A program made the translations under genes and the position numbers. A stretch of 64,000 nt of DNA from an uncultured Candidatus Saccharibacteria bacterium (GTDB taxonomy: Bacteria > Patescibacteriota > Saccharimonadia > Saccharimonadales > Saccharimonadaceae): the NCBI GenBank assembly GCA_938030095.1, contig CALHGK010000004.1:101194-165193 (forward strand), given 5' to 3'. Of this stretch, positions 17,350 to 26,680 are shown piece by piece. Position 1 is the stretch's first letter. Every line of letters begins with the position of its first letter. The notes below the pieces were generated by a model. It was not told where the DNA came from, did not search any database, and was given only the letters and a program-made list of their open reading frames with translations.

Positions 17350-20300
17350 ATGCCTACACCTATCACGGCAACAGCTGCTCCATCGCGTGTGTTTTTTACC
17401 AGCAATGACACCGCGCTGGCAGTACCCGACTTGCTGGCTCACCAAGAAGAATCCTGGAAGGACTTCGTCGAGACGGGCTTGAGCGAAATTTTTGCAGAGC
17501 TCAACCCAATCGAAGACTATACTGGCCAGAAGCTTGAGCTGCGCTTTAAGGATTATGCCTTTGGCGAGCCCAAGCATACAGAGCAGTTTGCGAAAGAAAA
17601 CAACCTGACTTTCGATGCACCACTGCAAGCCACCGTCGAGCTTATCAACAAGACGACTGGCGAAGTGAAAGAACAGAGCATCTACATGGGCGACTACCCT
17701 TGGATGACGGAGCGCGCGACGTTTATCATCAATGGGACAGAGCGTGTGGTGGTAAGCCAGCTGATTCGGAGTGCTGGTGTGCTGTTTAGTGCCGACCGCG
17801 TGGCAGGGCGCAACCTCTATGGTGCCAAGATGATCCCAGGCCGTGGGGCATGGCTCGAGTTCGAGACCAGCCCATCGGGTGCAATCTACGTGAAGATCGA
17901 TCGCCGCCGCAAGATTGCAGCCACCACCTTGCTGCGCGCCCTTGGTATGAGCAAAGTGTCGGCCATTCGCGAGGCCTTTGCTGATATCGACACCGGTGAG
18001 CTGAAGTATATCGAAGCTACGCTTGAGAAGGATCCAGCGCACGGCATTAATGAAGCGCTGATTGAGGTCTATCGCCGCCTGCGCCCAGGTGACCTCGCTA
18101 CGGTAGAGAACGCTCGTCAGATGATTGAGCGCATGTTCTTCGACTTTAAGCGTTTTGACTACAGCCGCGTTGGCCGCTACAAGATCAACCAGCGCCTGGG
18201 TGTTGATGTGCCTAATACGGCCGAATATCGTACATTGCAGATGAATGATTTGATCGGTGTCTTGCGTGAAATTATTCGCCTTAACAACACACAAGAGCCA
18301 GCTGATGATATCGACTCGCTGAGCAATCGCCGTGTGAAGCTGGTTGGCGAGTTGGTAGCGCGCCAGTTCCGCGTTGGTATGCTCCGGATGCAGCGCAATG
18401 CAATGGATCGTATGAGCATGAGTGACCTCGAGACGGTTACGCCGAGCCAGCTGATTAATGCTCGCCCGGTAGTGGCGGCAGTGCGCGAGTTCTTCGCCAG
18501 TAGCCAGTTGAGCCAGCTGCTTGATGAGGTAAACCCGCTATCCGAGCTGAGTCACAAGCGCCGCCTGAGCTCGATGGGGCCTGGTGGTTTGAGCCGCGAG
18601 CGAGCCGGCTTTGAGGTGCGCGATGCTCACCCCACTCACTATGGTCGGATTTGCTCGGTGGAGACACCAGAGGGAGCCAACATTGGCTTGGTGCTGAACC
18701 TCGCTACCTATGCACGCATCAACGAATATGGCTTTATTGAGACACCATACCTCAAGGTAGTTGATGGCCGCGTGACTGATGAGATCGTCTACCTTGATGC
18801 TTCGCAGGAAGTAACAGAGGTGATTGCCGACGCTGGCGCTCGCCTCAATGAGGATGGTACCTTTGTACGCGATCGCGTTAGTGCGCGCAAGTTCCTCCAG
18901 CCAGGGCAGGTAGATACCAGCGAAGTCACTTTCATGGATGCTGCACACAAGCAGATCCTTGGGTCGACCGCGAGTCTCGTGCCATTTATCGAGAAGAACC
19001 GTATTGACCGCAGCTTGACTGGCTCCAACATGCAGCGCCAGGCAGTGCCGCTTTTGCAGCCAGAGTCGCCAACGGTTGGCACTGGCATTGAGCATGAAGT
19101 GGCGCGTAACTCGAGCCAGCTCATTACAGCTGAGGCTGATGGAGAAGTGATTCGGGCTGATGGCGAAGCAGTCGAGGTGCGCTATGCTGATGGCGTCAAG
19201 CGCTACGACCTAATCCACTTTGCCAAGAGCAATGACGATCGTTGTATTAACCAAAAAGTCCGGGTTAGCCGCGGCCAAACCGTTGCGAAGGGTGACACTC
19301 TCATCGAGGGCGCGTCCATTGCTGATGGTGAGCTTGCCCTTGGTAAGGACCTGCTGGTGGCCTTTATGCCGTGGGGTGGCTACAATATGGACGACGCGGT
19401 GATTTTGAGCCGCCGCTTGGTAGAAGATGACACCCTTACCAGCATTAATATCAAAGACTACACTGTCGAGGTGCGCGAGACAAAGCTTGGCCCAGAGATC
19501 GTGACGCGTGATATTCCAAATGTGAGCGAAGACAGTCTCCGCCACTTGGATGAGAGCGGTATTGTGCAGATTGGTTCTGAGGTCAAGGCGGGCGATGTCT
19601 TGGTCGGCAAGATTACACCAAAGGGTGAGCAAGAGCTCAGCAGTGAGGAGCGCTTGCTGCGTGCAATCTTTGGTGAAAAGGCCAAGGATGTGCGCGACAC
19701 CAGCCAGCGCATGAACAATGCTGGTGGTGGTAAAGTTGTTGGCGTCAAGGTGTTTAGCCGCGAGAATGGCCATGAACTTAAGACGGGTGTATTGATGCAA
19801 ATTCAGATCTTTGTCGCGCAATTGCGCAAGATCGGTGTGGGTGACAAGATAGCTGGTCGCCACGGCAACAAGGGTGTGTGTGCCCGCGTGATGGCGGTAG
19901 AGGATATGCCATACCTGGCCGACGGTACTCCTGTTGATGTGATCCTTAACCCACTCGGTGTGCCAAGCCGTATGAACCTTGGCCAGCTCTTTGAGACGCA
20001 CCTCGGCATGGCTGCACGAGCACTTGGTTACAAGGTTGCTACGCCGCCATTCAACGGTGTACCAGCCGACACCATCAAGGATGAGCTTGAAAAGGCTGGC
20101 ATTGCACGCGACGGCAAGAGCCAGCTCTACGACGGTCTGAGCGGCGAGCCATTTGAGGAGCGTACAACGGTCGGCGTGATGCATATGATCAAACTCCACC
20201 ACATGGTAAGCGACAAGATTCACGCCCGCAGCACTGGTCCATACACCATGGTGACCCAACAGCCGCTTGGCGGTAAGGCTCAAAATGGTGGCCAGCGCCT

Positions 20301-20712
20301 TGGAGAGATGGAGGTCTGGGCACTCGAGGCCTACGGTGCCGCAACGACGCTGCAAGAGATGCTAACGATTAAGTCGGACGACGTGTATGGCCGCGCCAAA
20401 GCCTACGAGGCGATCATCAAAGATGAGCCAATTGCCGGGCCAAAGCTACCTGAGAGCTTTAACGTGCTTGTCAAGGAGCTGCAAGGCTTGGGCTTGCGTG
20501 TTGACCTACTGGATGAGTCTGATGAGTCGGTCGATGCCGAGCACGTCATTGCTGCTGCGGGCCCTGCCGACAAAACCGTCCCGTCTGACGAGAGTGATGA
20601 CGAAGCAACCTATCTTGATGAATCCGACGGCATTGGCACAATTGCCGATGACAGCGGTATGTCCGTCCAAGATATTGACACAGTAGAAAACCTAAGCGAG
20701 GAGGAAGCCTAA
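17350..20712 (+). CDS. rpoB: DNA-directed RNA polymerase subunit beta
   Basis: A 1120-residue beta subunit, compact compared with E. coli (1342). The rifampicin-binding segment (SSQLSQLLDEVNPLSE, then HKRRLSSMGPGGL) retains the residues equivalent to E. coli D516, H526 and S531. The active-site region has RHGNKGVCA and the C-terminal clamp has GGKAQNGGQRLGEMEVWALE. ATG 17350 has AGAGGAG 7 nt upstream; the open frame to 17299 lies in the leader. The acidic C-terminal tail (about 60 residues, rich in Asp/Ser/Glu) is unusual. rplJL and rplKA do not precede it. Confidence 0.97.
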   Translation: MPTPITATAAPSRVFFTSNDTALAVPDLLAHQEESWKDFVETGLSEIFAELNPIEDYTGQKLELRFKDYAFGEPKHTEQFAKENNLTFDAPLQATVELINKTTGEVKEQSIYMGDYPWMTERATFIINGTERVVVSQLIRSAGVLFSADRVAGRNLYGAKMIPGRGAWLEFETSPSGAIYVKIDRRRKIAATTLLRALGMSKVSAIREAFADIDTGELKYIEATLEKDPAHGINEALIEVYRRLRPGDLATVENARQMIERMFFDFKRFDYSRVGRYKINQRLGVDVPNTAEYRTLQMNDLIGVLREIIRLNNTQEPADDIDSLSNRRVKLVGELVARQFRVGMLRMQRNAMDRMSMSDLETVTPSQLINARPVVAAVREFFASSQLSQLLDEVNPLSELSHKRRLSSMGPGGLSRERAGFEVRDAHPTHYGRICSVETPEGANIGLVLNLATYARINEYGFIETPYLKVVDGRVTDEIVYLDASQEVTEVIADAGARLNEDGTFVRDRVSARKFLQPGQVDTSEVTFMDAAHKQILGSTASLVPFIEKNRIDRSLTGSNMQRQAVPLLQPESPTVGTGIEHEVARNSSQLITAEADGEVIRADGEAVEVRYADGVKRYDLIHFAKSNDDRCINQKVRVSRGQTVAKGDTLIEGASIADGELALGKDLLVAFMPWGGYNMDDAVILSRRLVEDDTLTSINIKDYTVEVRETKLGPEIVTRDIPNVSEDSLRHLDESGIVQIGSEVKAGDVLVGKITPKGEQELSSEERLLRAIFGEKAKDVRDTSQRMNNAGGGKVVGVKVFSRENGHELKTGVLMQIQIFVAQLRKIGVGDKIAGRHGNKGVCARVMAVEDMPYLADGTPVDVILNPLGVPSRMNLGQLFETHLGMAARALGYKVATPPFNGVPADTIKDELEKAGIARDGKSQLYDGLSGEPFEERTTVGVMHMIKLHHMVSDKIHARSTGPYTMVTQQPLGGKAQNGGQRLGEMEVWALEAYGAATTLQEMLTIKSDDVYGRAKAYEAIIKDEPIAGPKLPESFNVLVKELQGLGLRVDLLDESDESVDAEHVIAAAGPADKTVPSDESDDEATYLDESDGIGTIADDSGMSVQDIDTVENLSEEEA

Positions 20713-20713
20713 G

Positions 20714-23700
20714 ATGTCCCACGTGGTAACAGATCACGATATCGCCAATTTTGATGCGGTACGCTTGGCCGTCGCCAGCCCCGAGGATATCCTCAAGTGG
20801 AGCTACGGCGAAGTCACCAAGCCGGAGACGATTAACTATCGGACTCAGAAACCTGAGCGCGATGGCCTGTTTTGTGAGCGGATTTTTGGCCCAGTCAAAG
20901 ATATCAACCCACACGACAGCAAGCTCAAGGGTGTGCGCAGCCGCGAAGCTGCAGTAGATAAAAATGGCGAGCTCGTCACCAAGTCGATCGTGCGCCGCGA
21001 GCGGATGGGGCACATTAGCTTGGCCACCCCTGTTGCGCATATTTGGTTTATGCGCGGCACGCCCAGTGCAATGAGCCTTTTGCTCGGCATTACGGTGCGT
21101 AACCTCGAGAAGATCGCGTACTTTGCTACCTATGTCATCCTTGATGTTGATGCCGAGACGCGCGATGCCTACCTAGCTGACCTTGAGGCAGAGACCGAGG
21201 CAGCACGTGCCGCCATTAAGATTCGCTTCCAGCGCGAAGCTGAGGCTGATGGGGCAGATGTGAAGGCTCTTGCCGAGCAGCAAACACGCGAGTACGAAGA
21301 GCTTGAGGCAACCTACAGCCAAAAGAAAGCCCAGCTCGAGAGTCTGCAAAAGTGCGCCCTCCTGAGCGACACCGACTACCGTAACCTGCCCGAAGAGTAC
21401 GAAGAGCTCATTAAGGTTGGTATGGGTGGTGATGCTCTCAAGACACTGCTTGATGATATTGACCTCGATACCCTCATTGCCAATCTGCAAGAAGAAGTTG
21501 AAGGGGCACGCGGCCAACGCGAGAAAAAGCTGCTCAAGCGCCTCAAAGTGCTGGAGGGTATGCAGGCAGCGGGCATTAAGCCATCAAGCCTGTGTATGAC
21601 GGTTTTGCCAGTCATTCCACCAGACCTGCGGCCAATGGTAGCCCTGAGTGGTGGGCGTTTTGCGACAAGTGACCTCAACGACCTCTACCGCCGCGTCATC
21701 AACCGTAATAACCGCCTTAAGAAGCTCATTGAGCTCAATGCACCAGAGGTAATCCAGCACAATGAGAAGCGCATGCTGCAAGAGGCTGTTGATAGCTTGA
21801 TCGACAACTCCGCTGCTCGTGGTGGCCGTGCCGTCAATGCAACTGGTGGGCGCCGTCGCCTCAAGAGTATTAGCGATATGCTCAAGGGTAAGCAAGGGCG
21901 CTTCCGCCAGAATCTGCTTGGTAAGCGTGTCGATTACTCGGGCCGCTCGGTGATTGTGGTGGGCCCAAAGCTCAAGATCCACCAGTGTGGCTTGCCAAAG
22001 CAGATGGCAATCGAGCTCTTCAAGCCGTTTGTTATCAGCTGGCTCATTAAGGGCGATTATGCGCACAACATCCGGAGTGCAACGCGCCTGATTGAGGCGG
22101 GCGAAGCGGTCGTGTGGGATGCGCTGGATGAGGTAATCAAGGGCAAGTACGTATTGCTTAACCGTGCGCCATCACTGCACCGTTTGAGTATCCAAGCCTT
22201 CCAACCAAAGCTGGTTGAGGGCAAGGCGATCCAGCTCCACCCGCTCGTCGCTAACGGCTTTAATGCTGACTATGATGGCGACCAGATGGCTGTCCACTTG
22301 CCACTCAGTGCCGAGGCGCAGGCCGAAGCGCGCGAGCTGATGAGTGCCGTCAATAACCTGCTGAAGCCTGCCGACGGGAGCCCTGTCCTCAGTATCGACC
22401 AGGACGTGGTGCTCGGCAACTACTACCTCACATACGAAAAACCCTCGGCTCAGACTGATACTGTCGCTGTCTTTGCCGACAGCCGGGCTGCTGAGCTAGC
22501 CTACGACATGGGCAAGCTCCACCTGCAAAGTCCGATCCGTATTCGGGCTAAGGGTGAAATCCGAACAACCACCCTGGGGCGTGTCTTCTTCAACGAAATC
22601 CTGCCAGAGGACTTCCCTTACAACAACAATGTCCAGACCAAGAAAGAGCTCAAGCGGGTGCTGGGCCAGATCTTTGAGCGCTATGGTGCTGCCGAGACTG
22701 CTATCACTGCTGACCGCATGAAGGGCTTGGCCTTCCGCTTTGCTACCACTGCTGCGGTATCAACCGGTATGGAAGACTACCTCAGTTTCGACGAGATTGC
22801 CGACTTCGTGGCTGAGGGTGATGCACGCTCTGCTGCAATCTCGGAGCAGCTCGATCAAGGGCTCATCACCGAGGACGAGCGCTACACACTAACCGTCAAC
22901 AACTGGCGCACCGTCGACCGCAAGGTAGAGGACTTCTTACGCAGCCAATTGGCCCACATGGACACCTCTGTCGCAACAATGGTGAACTCTGGTGCTCGTG
23001 GTAGTGTCAACAACATTAAGCTAGCCAGTGCGATGATTGGTATCCAGGTGGATGCCGCCAACCGCGAGATTGAGCTGCCAGTCCGTAGCAACTTCAAGCG
23101 CGGGCTATCGAGCCTGGAGGCCTTCGTGGCAACGCGTGGTGCTCGCAAGGGGTTGATCGATACTGCTCTTAAGACGGCCGACTCTGGCTACCTAACCCGC
23201 CGCTTGGTCGATGTCTCGCAGGATGTCTTTACTGTTGAGGACGAAGAGGGTGACGACGATGGCTTCACTATCTACCGCAATGAGTCTGAGGAGACAATGA
23301 TCGAGTTTGGCAACCGCTTGTTTGGTCGCTACACCGCCGAGGCAGTGCCGGGCCACCTCGACCGCGACCAGCTCATTACACGTGAGATTGCCAACGCTAT
23401 CGAGGCAGATCAGTCGATCGACCAAGTACGCATCCAGTCTGTCCTCTCTACTAAGAACTTGCACGGTATTCCACGCAAGAGCTACGGGATCGACATGGCA
23501 ACTGGCCAGCTTGTCGATGGTTCGCAGCCAGTTGGTGTCATTGCTGCTCAGTCGGTCGGCGAGCCAGGTACGCAGCTGACGCTTAACACCTTCCACAGCT
23601 CTGGTGTTGGTGGGTCAGACATCACCCAGGGTCTGCCACGTGTCGAAGAGCTCTTTGAGGCACGCAACCCGAAGGGTCAGGCCTACGTCACAGAAGTCGC

Positions 23701-24586
23701 TGGTTTGGTCGATATCTGGGAAGATGGCAAGAAGTACGTTGTACAGGTCACGCCGCAAGCAGGCAAGGTAGAGCGTATGCCGCTTGATGGCCGCATGGTG
23801 ATGGTACAATCGGGCAGTAAGGTGAAGGTTGGCGATGTCATTGCGTCATTCGACGATGGCACGCAGCCACTTACTGCACCGTTTGATGGAGTGGTTGAGT
23901 CCACTGGTGATTCGCTTGTCCTCACAGGCAATGCTACAGCACCAGTTCGCTACGAAATCCCTGGCACGATGTACCTCGTCGTCAAGCCAGGCGATATGGT
24001 CGAGCCAGGCGATCGCCTGACGCTTGGTTCGCTCAACCTGCACGACCTCATGCGCCTCAAGGGCACAGAGGCAACCCAGCGCTACATCATCAACGAAGTG
24101 CTCCGTATCTATGCTGCGCAGGGCCAGGATGTGGCTGGCAAGCACCTTGAGATCATCGTCCGACAGATGTTTAGCCGGGTGCAAATTGATGATCCCGGTG
24201 ACAGCACCTTCGTCATGGGTGACATCATCTCCAAGGCATCAGTGGTTGATGCCAACAAGGAGCTCGTTGCCCAGGGCAAGACGCCAGCCCAGTATGCACA
24301 GCTGCTGCTTGGTATCACCAAGGTGAGTATCTGGAGTGATAGCTGGCTGTCTGCTGCGTCGTTCCAAGACACGACTCGCGTGCTGATCAACGCTGCCACC
24401 AGTGGTCGCGCCGACCACCTTAAGGGTCTTAAGGAGAACGTCATCATCGGCAACAAAGTGCCGGTTGGTACGGGTGCGCACCCCCTGCCACTCGAGGAGA
24501 ATGACTCTCCGGAGGATGAGTTTGTCGCCGAAGCCCAGGCCGAAGAGGCTGAGCCAGAAGTGACAATTGCTACTGATGAACTGTAG
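20714..24586 (+). CDS. rpoC: DNA-directed RNA polymerase subunit beta' lacking both zinc sites
   Basis: A 1290-residue beta' subunit beginning 1 nt after the rpoB stop. The catalytic loop is NADYDGD (residues 517-523), with Tyr in place of the usual Phe and the three Mg-binding Asp intact. All cysteines of the N-terminal zinc ribbon (E. coli C70, C72, C85, C88) are replaced by P66, D68, V81 and N84 with no change in length. The second zinc site (C814, C888, C895, C898) is E845, T913, P920 and S923. The bridge helix, trigger loop (GVIAAQSVGEPGTQLTLNTFH) and other core motifs are normal, so the enzyme should be active. The comparison uses the E. coli sequence from memory. Confidence 0.97.
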   Translation: MSHVVTDHDIANFDAVRLAVASPEDILKWSYGEVTKPETINYRTQKPERDGLFCERIFGPVKDINPHDSKLKGVRSREAAVDKNGELVTKSIVRRERMGHISLATPVAHIWFMRGTPSAMSLLLGITVRNLEKIAYFATYVILDVDAETRDAYLADLEAETEAARAAIKIRFQREAEADGADVKALAEQQTREYEELEATYSQKKAQLESLQKCALLSDTDYRNLPEEYEELIKVGMGGDALKTLLDDIDLDTLIANLQEEVEGARGQREKKLLKRLKVLEGMQAAGIKPSSLCMTVLPVIPPDLRPMVALSGGRFATSDLNDLYRRVINRNNRLKKLIELNAPEVIQHNEKRMLQEAVDSLIDNSAARGGRAVNATGGRRRLKSISDMLKGKQGRFRQNLLGKRVDYSGRSVIVVGPKLKIHQCGLPKQMAIELFKPFVISWLIKGDYAHNIRSATRLIEAGEAVVWDALDEVIKGKYVLLNRAPSLHRLSIQAFQPKLVEGKAIQLHPLVANGFNADYDGDQMAVHLPLSAEAQAEARELMSAVNNLLKPADGSPVLSIDQDVVLGNYYLTYEKPSAQTDTVAVFADSRAAELAYDMGKLHLQSPIRIRAKGEIRTTTLGRVFFNEILPEDFPYNNNVQTKKELKRVLGQIFERYGAAETAITADRMKGLAFRFATTAAVSTGMEDYLSFDEIADFVAEGDARSAAISEQLDQGLITEDERYTLTVNNWRTVDRKVEDFLRSQLAHMDTSVATMVNSGARGSVNNIKLASAMIGIQVDAANREIELPVRSNFKRGLSSLEAFVATRGARKGLIDTALKTADSGYLTRRLVDVSQDVFTVEDEEGDDDGFTIYRNESEETMIEFGNRLFGRYTAEAVPGHLDRDQLITREIANAIEADQSIDQVRIQSVLSTKNLHGIPRKSYGIDMATGQLVDGSQPVGVIAAQSVGEPGTQLTLNTFHSSGVGGSDITQGLPRVEELFEARNPKGQAYVTEVAGLVDIWEDGKKYVVQVTPQAGKVERMPLDGRMVMVQSGSKVKVGDVIASFDDGTQPLTAPFDGVVESTGDSLVLTGNATAPVRYEIPGTMYLVVKPGDMVEPGDRLTLGSLNLHDLMRLKGTEATQRYIINEVLRIYAAQGQDVAGKHLEIIVRQMFSRVQIDDPGDSTFVMGDIISKASVVDANKELVAQGKTPAQYAQLLLGITKVSIWSDSWLSAASFQDTTRVLINAATSGRADHLKGLKENVIIGNKVPVGTGAHPLPLEENDSPEDEFVAEAQAEEAEPEVTIATDEL

Positions 24587-24606
24587 GGAAAGCTAATCTA
24601 GAGCAG

Positions 24607-24642
24607 AAGAGCCCCATTTGAGAGAGTGGGGCTCTTGCCTTT
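24607..24642 (+). terminator. rpoBC terminator
   Basis: A 10-bp perfect stem AAGAGCCCCA/TGGGGCTCTT followed by a T-rich tail, 20 nt after the rpoC stop. Confidence 0.85.
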
Positions 24643-24653
24643 AACAACATAAA

Positions 24654-24682
24654 TTGACAAGCACTTCGCGTATAGCTACGAT
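24654..24682 (+). promoter_or_regulatory. Promoter for small ORF at 24722
   Basis: Consensus -35 TTGACA (24654-24659), 17-bp spacer, -10 TACGAT (24677-24682). It lies between the rpoC terminator and a 57-codon frame. Confidence 0.65.
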
Positions 24683-24721
24683 CTGTGTTATCCACACATA
24701 AGCAAAAAAGAAGCGCTTGTC

Positions 24722-24895
24722 ATGCCCGAAGATGAACTTATAGAATCGACAAAAACAATTCTTGGCAGAGAGTTTGCTCCACGACCGAAAAGTTATGTCA
24801 ATTGGCGAGTTATTGAAGGGCCAGTGAGTCTTCATGTTGTGGATCAGCGTCGTCCAAAACCTAGGACAAAACAGCACTGGTGGCAGATATTGTAA
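24722..24895 (+). CDS. Small hypothetical protein, 57 residues
   Basis: ATG 24722 to TAA 24895 encodes a charged soluble peptide: an acidic start (MPEDELIEST), then LGREFAPRPKSYVNWRVIEG and a basic, Trp-rich end (QRRPKPRTKQHWWQIL). It has its own consensus promoter upstream and a hairpin terminator at 24924 downstream, making it a self-contained unit. There is only a weak AGAAG ribosome site. No family is recognised. Confidence 0.5.
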   Translation: MPEDELIESTKTILGREFAPRPKSYVNWRVIEGPVSLHVVDQRRPKPRTKQHWWQIL

Positions 24896-24923
24896 TTATA
24901 AATGTAAATGCGAAGAAGAACAA

Positions 24924-24953
24924 AAAACTCGTCAGGATAACGACGAGTTTTCT
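24924..24953. terminator. Bidirectional terminator
   Basis: A 10-bp perfect stem AAAACTCGTC/GACGAGTTTT with an 8-nt loop lies between the small ORF and the convergent gene at 24973. Confidence 0.85.
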
Positions 24954-24972
24954 GTTGGTTTTTGATATTGAT

Positions 24973-25473
24973 CTAAACTGGCTTGTAACTTCTCAAGATA
25001 CGATATAGACCAATTTGAACCGCCCATAGGGTGCCTTTGTCGTTGAATCGAAAGATAACGAACTTGTCTGCATCCAACCTATATCGCAGATTCTTTCTCC
25101 CCCAGAGTCCTCCTTCAAACTCCGGATCTCCAAACGTGTTAATGACTTCCTGTATCGATGCTGTGTTTGATATTGATGTTAGTAGTTTGTAAGAGAGTGG
25201 AATATAGGGCTCCTCATAAAGACTGTCATCCTGTAGGTAAATAGAAAGAACGACGAGGATATCGTTACGCCACTGCAGTTCGAGGCCTGCGCTATAGTAC
25301 GACCAGTACGATTCGGTTGAACCAGCACCGAGGAAGCTTTCGTCGGTATCTTCAATTAACGGCTCGCATGCCAAGCCATTCGTTGCTTTATCGACCCGCT
25401 CCTGTATTCCATCAATTCCTCTTCCGATTAGATCAATATATTTGGTAATAGGGCCATCTAGTCTCGTTTCCAT
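24973..25473 (-). CDS. Hypothetical soluble protein
   Basis: A 166-residue acidic protein without membrane segments. It has an alternating aromatic and charged composition (YWSYYSAGLELQW, RYRLDADKFVIFRF, GTLWAVQIGLYRILRSY) suggesting an alpha/beta domain. AGAGGG sits 6 nt before ATG 25473. The size and Trp/Tyr pattern recall small immunity-type proteins, but no toxin partner is adjacent, so this stays unassigned. Confidence 0.6.
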   Translation of the reverse strand: METRLDGPITKYIDLIGRGIDGIQERVDKATNGLACEPLIEDTDESFLGAGSTESYWSYYSAGLELQWRNDILVVLSIYLQDDSLYEEPYIPLSYKLLTSISNTASIQEVINTFGDPEFEGGLWGRKNLRYRLDADKFVIFRFNDKGTLWAVQIGLYRILRSYKPV

Positions 25474-25630
25474 ATTCCCTCTGTAAAGTTGGCTTAGTTG
25501 ATTTACTAATTTTGATTATACAATAAATTGATGGTTATGTAATACGAGTCACTCCAACCCCTAGTAGCTATATAATCACAAACCGCCCTAACAGGTGTTG
25601 GCTAGCCTGCGCCATATACACTAATTGGCA

Positions 25631-26602
25631 CTACCGATACTTCGGCATCTCTACCGTCACTACTTCGCCTTTGCTGAGGTCGCGGCATTTGTCGCCTTCA
25701 TAGATTTGCCGTAGGTCGACTTTCTTAGCATTGCGGAGTTGAGCCTTATAGACGTCACAGGAGAGCATATCGTTCTGGCGGATCTGGAAGAAGACCCAGC
25801 GGCCATCACTTGATTGATAAAACAGTGCCGTCCCTTGCGAATTAAAGAGGTGCGACTCGGGCTGCACACCGCCTAGTGGTATCTCTGCCAAGCGATACCC
25901 AGCAAGCTTGCTCTCGCGCACCGTCATTGTGCCGACAATACCGACGTTGTAGCTCGAGCTTGCAGCGGGCGAGTAGGCATTATAGAGAGGAGCTTGCTGC
26001 TTGGCAAGATCTTTGTAGTCGGCGGCATCGAGGCATTTGAACTCAACAAAGCGGGTTTCTTTGTTCTTCGGGTCGTTTGGGTCAAGGGGGGTATTGCTAA
26101 TCTGGCACGTTACATCGCCATTGCTCCGCGTAAAGTCTGCGAGGTATGGGCCATCTTTGTCGCCATCTTGCACGACATAGCGCGTAAATTGGTCGTAGTC
26201 GAGCATGTGCTCCAGAGCAGTAACATTGCGCTTGGCCTCAGCCTTGGGCAGGGTAGCGGCAGCACTCTTGGTTTTACTTGGATCGGTAGCGATAGAATAA
26301 AAGCGAAAGCCCTCTGCCTTAACCGGTGTTGATAGTGATGACTTAACGGCTTCTGTACCCTTAAAGTACTTCTTGGCACGCTCGAGCGTCTTGGCAGCGG
26401 TGAGCTGCTCGCGTGGGCCAGTTTTTGCCTCGGTGTGCTGCTCGGTGTTTTCGGCTTTGTGCGGCCGAGTTGCAAGATAAATAATCCCTGCTGCGATGGC
26501 AACAACCACTAAACCAGCCAGAGCAAAGCGTATCGCTAGCCCGCGCGGCGTCAGGCGAGAGCGTCGGTACTGGGGTGAAGGGGATGATTTACGTAATTGC
26601 AT
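25631..26602 (-). CDS. Single-pass membrane protein with large exported domain, unknown
   Basis: 323 residues: a basic tail, a transmembrane helix (about residues 24-46, FALAGLVVVAIAAGIIYLA) and a roughly 270-residue exported domain rich in Lys/Asp/Ala. It includes a Cys pair (VTCQISN and FKCLDAAD) and a second near the end (LSCDVYK, DKCRDLS), possibly disulfides. ATG 26602 is set by TATAAT ending 6 nt upstream; the in-frame start at 26617 lies inside the promoter. It diverges from the pilin gene, so it may belong to the same surface apparatus. No family is recognised. Confidence 0.65.
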   Translation of the reverse strand: MQLRKSSPSPQYRRSRLTPRGLAIRFALAGLVVVAIAAGIIYLATRPHKAENTEQHTEAKTGPREQLTAAKTLERAKKYFKGTEAVKSSLSTPVKAEGFRFYSIATDPSKTKSAAATLPKAEAKRNVTALEHMLDYDQFTRYVVQDGDKDGPYLADFTRSNGDVTCQISNTPLDPNDPKNKETRFVEFKCLDAADYKDLAKQQAPLYNAYSPAASSSYNVGIVGTMTVRESKLAGYRLAEIPLGGVQPESHLFNSQGTALFYQSSDGRWVFFQIRQNDMLSCDVYKAQLRNAKKVDLRQIYEGDKCRDLSKGEVVTVEMPKYR

Positions 26603-26608
26603 AGTGCC

Positions 26609-26638
26609 ATTATACACTGCCAGCTAGGTTGGCAGCAA
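26609..26638 (-). promoter_or_regulatory. Leaderless promoter of 26602 gene
   Basis: On the minus strand: -35 TTGCTG (26638-26633), 18-bp spacer, -10 TATAAT (26614-26609), 6 nt to ATG 26602. It partly interleaves with the divergent pilin promoter. Confidence 0.65.
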
Positions 26639-26644
26639 TGACTC

Positions 26645-26673
26645 TTGCGCAAACGCACTGCACTTCGTATAAT
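26645..26673 (+). promoter_or_regulatory. Promoter of the pilin gene
   Basis: -35 TTGCGC (26645-26650), 17-bp spacer, -10 TATAAT (26668-26673), 7 nt to ATG 26681. Confidence 0.7.
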
Positions 26674-26680
26674 GCAAAGC

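Noticed and set aside
17350..20712. Natural rifampicin resistance in RpoB.
   Set aside because: The residues equivalent to D516, H526 and S531 are the sensitive type, so the sequence gives no support for resistance.
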